A stretch of 49,396 nt of DNA from Deinococcus marmoris DSM 12784 (lineage in GTDB: Bacteria > Deinococcota > Deinococci > Deinococcales > Deinococcaceae). Position 1 is the stretch's first letter. Every line of letters starts with the position of its first letter. This document shows, one piece after another, positions 27,414-36,139 of the stretch. The notes below the pieces were generated by a model, which worked only from the letters and a program-made list of their open reading frames with translations, had not been told where the DNA came from and did not search any database. The position numbers and the translations under genes were made by a program. The stretch lies in the NCBI RefSeq assembly GCF_000701405.1, contig NZ_KL370780.1:50728-100123 (forward strand). The letters are read 5' to 3'.

Positions 27414-28615
27414 CGGCCATTACCGTCACACCCCGCCCGGTGCGGAGAGACGAACGCGACTACAGCCTCAGCACGCCCCTGATGGGCGGCGGCATGGTCC
27501 CTGGATTTCCTGATCTGGCCTTTCCGGTCAGCGGCAAAGCCGTGCGCGGACAGCTGCGCTTCTGGTGGCGTGCGCTGCGCGGCGGGCAGTTCGGTGGCTC
27601 CCTCGCCGCCATGCGGGACGCGGAGCGCGCGCTGTTTGGTGGCGCGTCCGACACCGACGCGAAGGGAACGGTCTCTGCCGTCCAGATCACCGTCGTTCCC
27701 GATCAGAACAGCGCAACGCAAGAAGAGGAGGTGCCCGGGCTGAACACCGCCATCGGCTACCTGGCCTTCGCCCTGCGCGACGCCCAGCATCCCGTCAGCC
27801 GCGCCTCGCCGAAGCTCTTGCAAGGCGTCCGTTTCCGGCTGGGGGTGAGCGTCGAGCCGCTGAACCTGCCGCCTGGCCACAGCGAGAGCTGGGCCTGGCA
27901 GGAACTGGAAGCGGCCCTGTGGGGGCTCGAGACCTGCGGCGGCATCGGGGCGAGGACCCGGCGCGGCTTCGGCGCCCTGCAGCGCCGGCCAGCGCCTGAA
28001 GGGGCGCTCGAGGACCTGGTCATGGCCGGGCTGCGCCGCCACCTCACGCCAGGAGTGTGGCCGGGCGGCGTGCCGCACCTCACCATGGACGCCGCCGACT
28101 GGGCGTTCGGCACGCAGGCCGGGAACACGGCCCGGGCCGTCTGGGAAGGCCAGGCGCGCAAACTCAAGGTGTTTCGCCGGGCCACCCACAACGGCGAGGA
28201 CCGGGGCGCCACGCTGTGGCCTGAATCCGATTCGCTCCTGGCCCTGCAAGACGGTGAACCCGGGCCGTACCCGTTTCCACGCGCGGCCCTGGGCCTGCCC
28301 ATCGTGTTCGGCAAGGGCGGCAACGACGTGAACGGCAAGGACGTCCAGCGGCTGGCCAGCCCGGTGCTGTTCCGTCCGGTGCAACTGGGAGAACGGTACT
28401 CCAGCCTGGCCTTTCGCCTGCGCTCGGAGCCTGCTCCAGGCGATCCGCTCGCCCCGGAAGGCCGTCTGGTGGTCCGGGCCGGCAAGCGCGCCCACGAAGG
28501 GCAGCGCCACCAGCTCACTCCCGCTGAGGCGCGCGCCGTCTCCGTTCTCGAAACCGCCGGTACTGTGACCACCGATGTCGCCGCCGCACTCCTCAACGCC
28601 TTCCGGAGGTCCTGA
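27410..28615 (+). CDS. cmr1: Cmr1, type III-B RAMP protein
   Basis: A GGAGAGGAGG run precedes the ATG. The 401-residue product carries the Cmr1 motif AVRGQLRFWWRALRGG (residues 44-59), after a start of the type LSTPLMGGG. A second RAMP-like part begins near residue 200; Cmr1 proteins typically contain two RAMP folds. A Gly-rich GGIGARTRRGFGAL loop near residue 180 is the conserved RAMP glycine loop. In the complex Cmr1 sits at the head near the 3' end of the crRNA and helps recognise target RNA. The stop codon directly abuts the cmr4 start. Confidence 0.93.
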   Translation: MTAITVTPRPVRRDERDYSLSTPLMGGGMVPGFPDLAFPVSGKAVRGQLRFWWRALRGGQFGGSLAAMRDAERALFGGASDTDAKGTVSAVQITVVPDQNSATQEEEVPGLNTAIGYLAFALRDAQHPVSRASPKLLQGVRFRLGVSVEPLNLPPGHSESWAWQELEAALWGLETCGGIGARTRRGFGALQRRPAPEGALEDLVMAGLRRHLTPGVWPGGVPHLTMDAADWAFGTQAGNTARAVWEGQARKLKVFRRATHNGEDRGATLWPESDSLLALQDGEPGPYPFPRAALGLPIVFGKGGNDVNGKDVQRLASPVLFRPVQLGERYSSLAFRLRSEPAPGDPLAPEGRLVVRAGKRAHEGQRHQLTPAEARAVSVLETAGTVTTDVAAALLNAFRRS

Positions 28616-29476
28616 ATGCTTCTCAACTCTTACTTTCTCCACGCCGTTACGCCTCTTCACGCCGGGACCGGACAGGGCATCCGTGACATCGACATGCCGA
28701 TCATCCGGGAGACGTCCACGCAGCTTCCTTTTCTGCCCGGTTCCAGCGTGCGCGGCGTGCTGCGCGCGGCGAGCGCCCCGGAGGACCGCGAGGCCGTCTT
28801 CGGCCCGGAACACGACAACGCCCACGCCCATGCCGGAGCGGTCAGCGTCAGCGACGCGCGGCTGCTGCTGTTCCCGGTGCGTTCGGTAATGACCACGTTC
28901 GCCTACCTGACCAGTCCTTACCTGCTGGCCCGCTACCGCCGCGACGCCACCCTGCTGGAGCGTGGCCAGGACTGCCCCACCATCCCGGATGTGGGCGGCG
29001 CGGCCATGGTCACGTCTGACAGCGGGCTGCTCAGCCCCGGCACTTCCCGCGTTCTCCTGGAAGACTGGGAACTGGACTGCGCCTCCGACGGGCGGGTCGA
29101 CGCCTGGGCCGATCACCTGACGGACGCGGTGTTCGACGACGAGTGGCGGCCTTTCCTGCGCGCCCGGCTGGCCGTGGTGCCCGACGCGCTGCTCACGCAA
29201 CTGGCGCTGACGTCCACGGACGTGCAGGCGCGCATCCGGCTGGACCCGCAGCGCAAGACCGTGCAGGAGGGCGCGCTGTGGTACGAGGAAAGTCTGCCGG
29301 CCGAGAGCGTCCTGTTTGGCCTGATCGCGGCGGAGGCCAGCCGCAAGCCCGGCGCGGACCTGGACCCCGCGCAGGTCATCGCCCGGGCGGTGGGCGACGC
29401 TACGGGCCGCGCCCTGCAGTTCGGCGGCAAGGCCAGCACGGGCCGGGGGCTGTGCCGCCTGGTGGTGCGCCCATGA
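28616..29476 (+). CDS. cmr4: Cmr4, backbone RNase subunit
   Basis: CGGAGGTCCTGA precedes the ATG with no gap after the cmr1 stop. The 286-residue product is the Cas7-group backbone subunit. HAVTPLHAGTGQGIRDIDMPIIRE (residues 9-32) contains the Asp (D26, in DMPIIRE) that aligns with the catalytic Asp of other Cmr4 proteins, so each copy should cut target RNA at 6-base intervals. FLPGSSVRGVLR follows, and KASTGRGLCRLVV at the C-terminus is the RAMP glycine loop. It overlaps cmr5 by four bases (ATGA). Confidence 0.95.
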   Translation: MLLNSYFLHAVTPLHAGTGQGIRDIDMPIIRETSTQLPFLPGSSVRGVLRAASAPEDREAVFGPEHDNAHAHAGAVSVSDARLLLFPVRSVMTTFAYLTSPYLLARYRRDATLLERGQDCPTIPDVGGAAMVTSDSGLLSPGTSRVLLEDWELDCASDGRVDAWADHLTDAVFDDEWRPFLRARLAVVPDALLTQLALTSTDVQARIRLDPQRKTVQEGALWYEESLPAESVLFGLIAAEASRKPGADLDPAQVIARAVGDATGRALQFGGKASTGRGLCRLVVRP

Positions 29477-29841
29477 CCTACATCAAGCGCAGTCACACGC
29501 TGGCGGTGCAGGCCGAGCAGGACTGGGTGGCGGCCGGCCCGCAGCACCAGGAGGCCTACGCCCGGCTGGCCCGGCAACTGCCCTACATGCTGCGCACTGC
29601 CGGTCTGGCCCCGACCGTCATCTTCCTCCAGACCAAGACCAAGGACAAGGAGACGGCGCGGCTGCTGCTCCGGAACTTGGCCGCCGCGCTGGGCCACGGA
29701 ACGCAGGGCCAGGGAGACACGAAGGCGCTGTACCAGACGGCGCTGCAGGTGGACCACCCCGCCGCGTACCTGCAACTGATCCAGGGGGCGTTGGATTACG
29801 CCGTGTGGGTCAAGCGCGTGAGCGCCGGACGGGACGCGTGA
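29473..29841 (+). CDS. cmr5: Cmr5, small subunit
   Basis: The 122-residue all-helical product has the size and layout of Cmr5: QAEQDWVAAGPQHQEAYARLARQLPYMLRTAGL followed by VIFLQTKTKD and ARLLLRNLAAALG. In the complex, Cmr5 copies line the belly opposite Cmr4 and hold the target strand. The start is the ATG overlapping the cmr4 stop; the stop overlaps the GTG of cmr6. Confidence 0.9.
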   Translation: MTYIKRSHTLAVQAEQDWVAAGPQHQEAYARLARQLPYMLRTAGLAPTVIFLQTKTKDKETARLLLRNLAAALGHGTQGQGDTKALYQTALQVDHPAAYLQLIQGALDYAVWVKRVSAGRDA

Positions 29842-30950
29842 CCCTGCCGGGTGACCGCATGCCCGCCGGACGCCGCAGCGCGCTGGGACTGCGCTCACCT
29901 CCGGCCGAGGCCAACGCGGCCCTGTGGATGGGCCGCTACATGCCCGAGGATTCGGACGACAAAGATGGGCCGCGCGCCAAAGCGCGGCTCGTGCAGGAGG
30001 TGGCCGGTCTGCATGCAGGCCGGGCGACTGACGTCTACCGCGCGGCGTACGCCCGCTGGCACGGCGCCATGCAGCGCAGCGGCGCCGCCCTGGCCACCCT
30101 CCACACGGTCACGCCCGTGATCGTGGGCTTGAGCGGCGAGTCCCTGCTCGAGACGAATCTCACGCTGGACCACACCTACGGGGTCCCGGTGCTTCCCGGT
30201 ACGGCTCTCAAAGGACTGGCCGCGCAGTACGCCCATGTGCACCTTCAGGAAGACGAGTGGCGCGTGCAGGGTGAGTGGCACCGGCGGGCCTTCGGAACTG
30301 TGCCAGCCGACGCAGGCGGCGGGGACGCGGCCACCGGGGAGACAGGCAGCGAACTGTTCACGCGCGGCGAGGTGACCTTTCACACCGCCCTGCCGAGGCC
30401 CGGCGAGTTCAGGTTGCGTGCGGAAGTGCTGACCGTCCACCATCCGGAGTACTACGGCGGTCAGGACAAACCGCCGGCCGACTGGGACTCGCCGATACCG
30501 GTGTCCTTCCTGAGCGCCATGGGCGACTTCACGCTCGCCCTGCACTGCGAGGACACCGAACTCGGTCAGGCGGTCTTTGCCCTGCTCAAGCTGGCGCTGG
30601 AGCGCGCGCGGCTGGGGGCCAAGACCAGCAGCGGGTACGGGCAGTTCCACGTCCAGGGCGATCCCTTCGCTCCCCCGGAGCCGCCTGCGGCGCTCGCGGA
30701 GGCGCTCAAGAACATCCGGTTCCTGAAGCGCAACGACGTCGTGCGCCGCAGCCCGGACCTCGCCAACCGCTTCGCCCGTCTGCTGGAGGCGCTGGCGCAG
30801 CCTGAGGCGCAGTCCTTCCGGGAAGCGGCCATCCACGAGGCCCTGACGCAAGTGCGTTCGTTCGCCACGGACCGTGACACCTGGCGGGACGTGCGCAAGA
30901 GTGCGTGGTACAAGACCCTGGCCGAGACCTACGGCGTGCCGGAACTCTGA
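29838..30950 (+). CDS. cmr6: Cmr6, type III-B RAMP protein
   Basis: GTG at 29838 overlaps the cmr5 stop (GTGA). The 370-residue product contains the Cmr6 signature VGLSGESLLETNLTLDHTYG VPVLPGTALKGLAAQYA around residues 95-130. It also has the RAMP glycine loop LGAKTSSGYGQFH near residue 265. Cmr6 caps the Cmr4 filament together with Cmr1. About 80 residues beyond the RAMP fold (FLKRNDVVRRSPDLANRFARLLEAL and onward) form extra helices rich in charged residues. They may be a lineage-specific extension. The next gene, cas6, begins six bases after the stop. Confidence 0.93.
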   Translation: MTLPGDRMPAGRRSALGLRSPPAEANAALWMGRYMPEDSDDKDGPRAKARLVQEVAGLHAGRATDVYRAAYARWHGAMQRSGAALATLHTVTPVIVGLSGESLLETNLTLDHTYGVPVLPGTALKGLAAQYAHVHLQEDEWRVQGEWHRRAFGTVPADAGGGDAATGETGSELFTRGEVTFHTALPRPGEFRLRAEVLTVHHPEYYGGQDKPPADWDSPIPVSFLSAMGDFTLALHCEDTELGQAVFALLKLALERARLGAKTSSGYGQFHVQGDPFAPPEPPAALAEALKNIRFLKRNDVVRRSPDLANRFARLLEALAQPEAQSFREAAIHEALTQVRSFATDRDTWRDVRKSAWYKTLAETYGVPEL

Positions 30951-30956
30951 AGTCCG

Positions 30957-31709
30957 GTGCCGTCTACCTTCCACGTCACCACGCAACTGGACCGCCCGGC
31001 CCCCGGGCGGCTGGGCGTGGCCGTTCATGCGGCGGTCTACGCCCTGATCGCGGACGTCCGCCCCAGCCTGGCGGCTGGGCTGCACGGGGCCCAGGTCAAC
31101 CCCCTGTCGGTGGGCCTGACCCGGCGGGCGGGCTTCGGCGGCGTCCTGGGACACGACGGCCGCACCTTGCAGTTCCGGGTGGCCTGCGCGGACGACGCCC
31201 TGCTGCCTGCCCTGCGTGAAATCCTGTCACCCGGCCAGATTCCAACCGCCGACCACGACGAACTGAGGGGACGGGTGGTCGGCGCCGATGAGCGCCACAC
31301 GCCCTATGACCTGCTGGGAGACATCCCGCTCGACTGCCGACTCTCCTTTCCGGCCCCCACCCTGCTTAAGAGCGGGGACGTGTTCGTGGACCGGCCCTCC
31401 TCGGCGCTGCTGCTGCATGCCGCCGTCCGCCGCTGGCAGGCCTTCGCCCCCGAGTCGGTGCCGGAGGACGCCTGGTCGTGGGTGCATGAGCACGTGGCGT
31501 CCTCGGAAGAGGACATCAGGAGCGTTCTCGTCTCAGCGCCCAAGCAGCCCAGGCGCCGGCAGGCCGCCTTCACCGGCTCGCTGTGTCTGTCCTTCCGCCC
31601 GTCTCCGGAAGGCCGGTGGCTCGCGCGGGCCGCCCAGCTCCTGACCTTTACGGGAGCCGGCGTCAAGACCATGTACGGACTCGGGGAGGTGGTGACCGGC
31701 CCGGTCTGA
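30957..31709 (+). CDS. cas6: Cas6 crRNA-processing endoribonuclease
   Basis: The 250-residue product, from a GTG six bases after cmr6, has the two-part RAMP layout of Cas6. The C-terminus shows the diagnostic glycine loop FTGAGVKTMYGLGEV (231-245). An N-terminal His (H24 in VAVHAAVYAL) is a candidate catalytic residue. SFPAPTLLKSGD near residue 130 is also a common Cas6 element. Cas6 cuts the precursor CRISPR RNA inside each repeat to leave the 8-base 5' handle. It serves both arrays, whose repeats share the same small stem (TCCCT/AGGGA). It is the last gene of the + strand effector operon; a convergent gene follows. Confidence 0.9.
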   Translation: MPSTFHVTTQLDRPAPGRLGVAVHAAVYALIADVRPSLAAGLHGAQVNPLSVGLTRRAGFGGVLGHDGRTLQFRVACADDALLPALREILSPGQIPTADHDELRGRVVGADERHTPYDLLGDIPLDCRLSFPAPTLLKSGDVFVDRPSSALLLHAAVRRWQAFAPESVPEDAWSWVHEHVASSEEDIRSVLVSAPKQPRRRQAAFTGSLCLSFRPSPEGRWLARAAQLLTFTGAGVKTMYGLGEVVTGPV

Positions 31710-31730
31710 AGGGGCCCCGGCAGGCCCAGC

Positions 31731-32696
31731 TCAGCGGCAGTCCTCCAGCCGCTCAAGCGCCTGCCGGAAGATTCCGACGACGCGCGCCAGCACCGCCGCC
31801 GGCAGGCCGTGCCTGTCGGCTATGGCTTTTTGCTGCCGGCCTGAGAGCAGCGGCGTGTCGCCCGCCCGGATTCCGGCCAGGGTGCCCGGACGGGTGCACG
31901 CCACGTCCAGCAGATGGGCGTAGAGGTCCCCGAAGGCGGCCCGCTCTGCCTCGCCGAAGGACGGCCACAGGCCGCACCGGTGCTGGAGTTCGGCTTCCAC
32001 GTCCGCCGTTTCCCCGTGCGGGGTGGGGGGGACGTGATCTGCGGCACCGAGGTCCGCAACGCAGACGGCCTCGCCGCCGCGCTCGACGTACAGCTCCTGC
32101 GCGTGGTCCAGGGCGAACACGTAGCGGGCCGTCTCGCCGGGAGCCGCAACGTTGAACTGCACGCCGAACAGTTCCAACGCGTCCATGAAGGCGCTGTTGC
32201 TCACGGCGTACTTCAGCAGGCCTGCAGGCGTGCTGAGGCTGCCGTCGTCCTGGGCCTCCACCCAGAGGCCCAGCATGACCGGGTCGTCGAGAAGGGCTAG
32301 GACGACGGCGCGCGTCTCCTCTGCGGGCAGGTGCCCCAGCTCCTGAATGCACTGGGGCAGGTGGCGGAGGTAACTGCCACCGAAGCTGGCGTGCAGGGCC
32401 TCGGCGTCCGCCAGCACCGGCGCCCACTCCTCGGCCAGCGCGGCCACGAGGGGATGCAGGGCCGGGGACAGCGCGGCGCGCATCCCTTCGCGGAAGTGCG
32501 GGCTGGCCTTGGGGCTGAGGGCCGCCCGCAGCACCTTGCCGCAGCGCAGGGCCTCGGCCACGTGGACCCTGGGGGTCGCGCGTTCGGCCTCCACCAGCGC
32601 CCCGACGGGCGTGCTGGCGTCATGGACTTCTCCGAGCAGGTCACGTAGAGCGGTGCGGGAAAACGCCAGGGCCGACAGGAAGAAAAGGTTATTCAT
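31731..32696 (-). CDS. Hypothetical helical protein inside the type III locus
   Basis: I do not recognise this 321-residue protein. It is predicted soluble and mostly helical, rich in Ala, Leu and Glu, with short motifs such as SFGGSYLRHLPQCIQELG, VFALDHAQELYVERGGEA and a helix-turn-helix-like end (LSGRQQKAIADRHGLPAAVLARVVG). It is transcribed opposite to, and convergent with, the cmr operon; its stop is 21 bases from the cas6 stop. A hairpin (GCCTGC/GCAGGC, 32698-32715) lies just upstream of its ATG. Because it interrupts two defence transcription units it may be a regulator or accessory factor of the locus, but position is the only evidence. Confidence 0.7.
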   Translation of the reverse strand: MNNLFFLSALAFSRTALRDLLGEVHDASTPVGALVEAERATPRVHVAEALRCGKVLRAALSPKASPHFREGMRAALSPALHPLVAALAEEWAPVLADAEALHASFGGSYLRHLPQCIQELGHLPAEETRAVVLALLDDPVMLGLWVEAQDDGSLSTPAGLLKYAVSNSAFMDALELFGVQFNVAAPGETARYVFALDHAQELYVERGGEAVCVADLGAADHVPPTPHGETADVEAELQHRCGLWPSFGEAERAAFGDLYAHLLDVACTRPGTLAGIRAGDTPLLSGRQQKAIADRHGLPAAVLARVVGIFRQALERLEDCR

Positions 32697-32823
32697 GGCC
32701 TGCGCGTGGGCAGGCGGATAAAACTCGGAGGGTTAATTTAGCAGGTCGCGCCGGAATGTCACTCGGCCAGATGGCGTAGGCCAGAGTGCCGCTGCTGGCA
32801 CCGGATTTTGCGTCTGCTCTCAG

Positions 32824-33567
32824 ATGGAGAACCCCGCTGCCCTGCCCCCGATGTCGTCCCTGTATTCGCCCGTGCCGCCTCATTTTCAGCGTGAACACTG
32901 GGCCGCCCTGCTGCGCGCGGCCTTGTTCAGCCCAGCCGTGTGCCTGCAGGTGCTGTGGCGGCGTGAGGCGCCGGCGCTGCTGATCCTCTCCGGGCCGCCC
33001 CGCAGTCTGGAACTCGCTGCCTGCGCCCTGTCCGCCGCAAATCCTGTCATGACCGCGCCGGATCTCCGGGCCGCTGCACAGGTCCTGCCTTCAGGCGGCG
33101 CGTGGTACGAACTGCGCCGCCGCAGGCTGAGCCTCCCGGCTCCCCTCTGCGCGGCCCTGCCCCTTCCGCCGGTTGGTCCGGCACCGTTCGGCTCGGTCCG
33201 GTCCGGCGCGGTCGAGGCGCAGTTCATCCGTCTTCAGCGGGTTTCGGTGCACGGCGAACGCGCCAGTGCCTTGCAGCAGATGGGTGACCTGCCCGGCCCG
33301 TCTCCCACCCGCACCCTGCTGGCCGCCTGGGCGGCAGAACTCCGGGAGCCGCACCTGTCGGTGAAGCACTGCACTCTGTTTGCTGCGCCGGTATCGGCTG
33401 TCCCTGCCCCGGCTGGGCTGGAGTTCGTCCGGGCTTTCCCTGCCGCCGAACCTCCTTTCCCTGCGCTGCCTGAGCGCTGGGGACAGCTGATGCCGGACCA
33501 CTGGGCCGCCGCTCTGCTTCCCGCACCGCTTTTTGCGTCTGGTGAAGAGAGAAGCCCTGGGTGCTGA
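32824..33567 (+). CDS. Hypothetical Pro-rich protein inside the type III locus
   Basis: This 247-residue protein starts at ATG 32824 (a second ATG ten codons in is possible). It is rich in Pro, Ala and Leu, without a signal peptide or transmembrane span, and with no motif I can name. The segment QREHWAALLRAALFSPAVCLQVLWRREAPALLILSG looks like a helix followed by a hydrophobic strand, and the C-terminal third repeats FPA/PAP phrases. It diverges from the hypothetical gene on the - strand across a 127-base gap and points toward the second CARF nuclease, about 100 bases before the small basic gene. Confidence 0.6.
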   Translation: MENPAALPPMSSLYSPVPPHFQREHWAALLRAALFSPAVCLQVLWRREAPALLILSGPPRSLELAACALSAANPVMTAPDLRAAAQVLPSGGAWYELRRRRLSLPAPLCAALPLPPVGPAPFGSVRSGAVEAQFIRLQRVSVHGERASALQQMGDLPGPSPTRTLLAAWAAELREPHLSVKHCTLFAAPVSAVPAPAGLEFVRAFPAAEPPFPALPERWGQLMPDHWAAALLPAPLFASGEERSPGC

Positions 33568-33670
33568 GACCTGTCCGCTGAGCGCCGCGCCGCCGGCTGA
33601 CCTTGGGACGCTTTTCCGTTCTGCCGACTGACCTCTGTTGCCGCCCACATTCACGTCCAGGAGGACCCCT

Positions 33671-33817
33671 ATGCCCCGCAAGCCACCGCGTCAGCCACCT
33701 GTCAAGCCTCGCTCAAATCTGCACCTGGTTCTGGCCGGGCGCAAGGGTGGGCGTCACCGGTCACGCCGAGAAAAGCGCGCTGCACAAAAGCTCCGGCGAG
33801 AACTGGAAAACCGCTAG
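33671..33817 (+). CDS. Small basic protein (48 aa) before the second CARF nuclease
   Basis: An ideal ribosome-binding site (CCAGGAGG, 33657-33664) stands six bases before this ATG. The product has 48 residues, starts MPRKPPRQPPVK and ends with a strongly basic helix (RKGGRHRSRREKRAAQKLRR). It has about 18 Arg/Lys and few acidic residues, so nucleic-acid binding is plausible. Its stop lies four bases before a possible GTG start of the following CARF nuclease gene, which itself lacks a good ribosome-binding site, so translational coupling is likely. I recognise no family. Confidence 0.6.
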   Translation: MPRKPPRQPPVKPRSNLHLVLAGRKGGRHRSRREKRAAQKLRRELENR

Positions 33818-33874
33818 GCCGTGCCCGCCCGACGTGACCTGTACCATGACGGCGTGATCCAGACGCCAGCGCCG

Positions 33875-35797
33875 ATGACCACACCTGTGACCTACCTCGC
33901 CAGTCTGGGCAACGACGCCGTGACGGCCATCGCCGGGTACGTGTGGCTGACCCGGCAGCGCCTGGATGTCGGGCAGGTCATTCTCGTTCAGGACACGCCG
34001 GACGACGCTGGCTGGGACGCCGTCCGTGACCGACTGGGCCGTTACCTGCACCATCAGGGCGCGCGTCTCCATCTGCTTCCCAGCCGGCCCACCGGAGAAC
34101 TGATGTCGGCCCTCGCGCCACTGGTTCAGGGCCAGCTCATCGCCAACGTAACTGGTGGCAACAAGATGAACATGCTGCGCGTCCTTCACGCTGCTGCATC
34201 TCTGGGAGCGTCTTTGACATTCCTGATCGACAGCCACGGTGGGGCCACGCGTATCCTTGGTGCGGACAGCGGGCAGACGATAGACACGCCCGGGTCCTTT
34301 CTGCCCCCTGACCTGCTTCTGAACCTGTATGCCGATCTGGGCGAACAGCATGTCCTGCAGCCCGGGGACCTGACCCCCGCACAGCGGGGCTGCCATGAGC
34401 AGTTCTACGTAGGCAGCGGCCAGCTCGTGCAGTTCGGTGGGGACCGCTTCAGCTACGTGCTGCGCGGGACGGTGCCGCACATCCTGCTGCTGCGGAGTCC
34501 GCACACACATCGGAACCTGCAAACTGGCATCCGCAAGGCCGCCAGCACCTTCACCCGGTTGGGAGGCCAACTCGCTCAGGGCTACCTGGCCCCCCACCGC
34601 GACGTTTCGCAACAGGACCACTATGTCCGCCTCGCGGCAGGTCAGGGCCTGCGCGTCCTGGAAGGTCCGGTCAGGGACGCGGCCGCGCCGGCGCCCACTC
34701 CGGCTCCTGCCCTCCCGGTGCTCGGCCATCTTCCCCGCACCCTGGCCGTGCTGCTGGGGGCACAGCCCATGCCGGCCCTGAGCGACTTTGATCCGGCGCT
34801 GTATGACCGGGTGCTGCTTCTGGCCGGGGAGCATCGCGGCGTGCAGGCCGCCGCGCGCCGCCTGGTCACGCTGCTGGACGCCCGCTGTCCCTCGCACGAC
34901 GTGCGCGTCCTGGCCGTCTCCAACCATGACGCCTCTACCGTCCGCGCCGCTGTGAATCACGCGGCCCAGCACACCGATGCCCTGACCCTCAACCTGACTG
35001 GCGGCACCAAGAACATGGCCCTGGCGGCCACCTTCGCCGCGCCTCCGGACGCCACGCTGACCTACAGCAGTGGGCCCCGCGTCCTCGACCTGCGAAGCGA
35101 GCGTTTCTTGCCGCGCGCGCCCCTGGCCCTGACGCCCGGGGAACTGCTGGCCGTGCAGGGTGTCCGGCTGCGGGACGGCTCCTCGCCTGCCCCCACCTTC
35201 CACCCAGACCTGTTTGAAGCTGCCTGGCGGCTGGTCCGCCAAAAGGGAAACCACAACATCCATGAGTTTCACCAGCTTTGGAATGTTGCTTTTCCCGGTC
35301 AGCCGTTCAAGCCCCTGGACAGCAAGCATGACTTCACGCGCGTTATCGGTAAGGCGCGCGAGTATCTGGTATTCTGGTCCGCCCGGCAGCACCTCGGCCC
35401 CGAGTGGGCCGTTATTCACGAACCCACCCTGGAACAACTGACCTTCAACCCCGTTACTGGACAGGACGAGGGCGTTTACCCACCTGTCCTCAAGACGCCG
35501 GACCTGCTGCTGGTCCGAGACCAGATTTTGTATGTCGCGGAGGTCAAGCCCAGCTTCGAGCAAGCCTTTGACGGCCAGCATCAGGAACAGCACGACACCT
35601 ATCAGTTCGGGCAGACCCTGGGGCGCTTCACGGTCTCCCTGATCATTGTGACTGAGTTGCCTGCTGGCACCGACTTCGACGCCAGCGTCCGGGAGCGCCA
35701 GGGCTACAAGTTCCAGCTGTATGTTCACAACGTGCGTGCCGCTGAGGCCAGGGCGCGTGGCCTGCGCGTCTTTCCAGACGACCTGCGCGGCCCATGA
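33875..35797 (+). CDS. Can1-like double-CARF nuclease (second copy)
   Basis: This is a second probable cyclic-oligoadenylate-activated nuclease, 640 residues from the ATG at 33875, where CARF strand 1 (VTYLASLGND) begins. GTGs at 33821 and 33854 are in frame and possible. CARF 1 has NVTGGNK (91-97); the Thr of the usual motif is replaced by Asn. CARF 2 has NLTGGTK (373-379). The C-terminal PD-(D/E)XK core is KTPDLLLVRDQILYVAEVKP, with D543, E556 and K558. Its length equals Thermus Can1 (about 640), yet outside the motifs it is quite different from the first copy, so this is not a recent duplication. An Ala/Pro linker (APAPTPAPALP) near residue 271 separates the two halves. It overlaps cas2 by four bases. 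Confidence 0.82.
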   Translation: MTTPVTYLASLGNDAVTAIAGYVWLTRQRLDVGQVILVQDTPDDAGWDAVRDRLGRYLHHQGARLHLLPSRPTGELMSALAPLVQGQLIANVTGGNKMNMLRVLHAAASLGASLTFLIDSHGGATRILGADSGQTIDTPGSFLPPDLLLNLYADLGEQHVLQPGDLTPAQRGCHEQFYVGSGQLVQFGGDRFSYVLRGTVPHILLLRSPHTHRNLQTGIRKAASTFTRLGGQLAQGYLAPHRDVSQQDHYVRLAAGQGLRVLEGPVRDAAAPAPTPAPALPVLGHLPRTLAVLLGAQPMPALSDFDPALYDRVLLLAGEHRGVQAAARRLVTLLDARCPSHDVRVLAVSNHDASTVRAAVNHAAQHTDALTLNLTGGTKNMALAATFAAPPDATLTYSSGPRVLDLRSERFLPRAPLALTPGELLAVQGVRLRDGSSPAPTFHPDLFEAAWRLVRQKGNHNIHEFHQLWNVAFPGQPFKPLDSKHDFTRVIGKAREYLVFWSARQHLGPEWAVIHEPTLEQLTFNPVTGQDEGVYPPVLKTPDLLLVRDQILYVAEVKPSFEQAFDGQHQEQHDTYQFGQTLGRFTVSLIIVTELPAGTDFDASVRERQGYKFQLYVHNVRAAEARARGLRVFPDDLRGP

Positions 35798-36069
35798 TCC
35801 CCGGTCTGCACGTCGTGTGTTACGACACCAGCAGCGACGCCCGGCGCAGACGCTTCGTCGGCCTGCTGTCCCGCCGGGGCCGCCGCGTGCAGTACAGCGT
35901 CTTTGAGTTGCTGCTGGACGCGGCCCGGTTGCGCCGCCTGACCCGGCAACTCGCGGAGCTGATGGAGGACGACGACAGCATCCTGATTTACGCCACGTCC
36001 AGCACCCGTCTCTGCCTGGGCCGCGACGTTCCCGCCCTGGATGAGCAGCCGCGCACTCAGGTCATTTAA
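35794..36069 (+). CDS. cas2: Cas2, adaptation subunit
   Basis: This 91-residue protein has the ferredoxin-like Cas2 signature: LHVVCYDTSSDARRRRFVGLL with the conserved Asp (D11), then GRRVQYSVFELLLD and SILIYATSS. Cas2 dimers bridge two Cas1 dimers in the integrase. The ATG overlaps the stop of the second CARF nuclease. It lies 70 bases from CRISPR array 1 but about 8.3 kb from cas1, an unusual split of the adaptation genes, with the array itself and the csx15 group in between. Confidence 0.95.
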   Translation: MIPGLHVVCYDTSSDARRRRFVGLLSRRGRRVQYSVFELLLDAARLRRLTRQLAELMEDDDSILIYATSSTRLCLGRDVPALDEQPRTQVI

Positions 36070-36139
36070 AGGCCCTTACAACACAGCAAAAAACAGCACG
36101 GACAGTCGACAAAGAGCTGTCCAGCCCACTTTATGCTGT

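Noticed and set aside
27206..29200. 664-codon reverse-strand frame across cmr1 and cmr4
   Set aside because: The + strand carries unmistakable Cmr proteins with overlapping starts; the reverse frame has no motif and spans gene borders.
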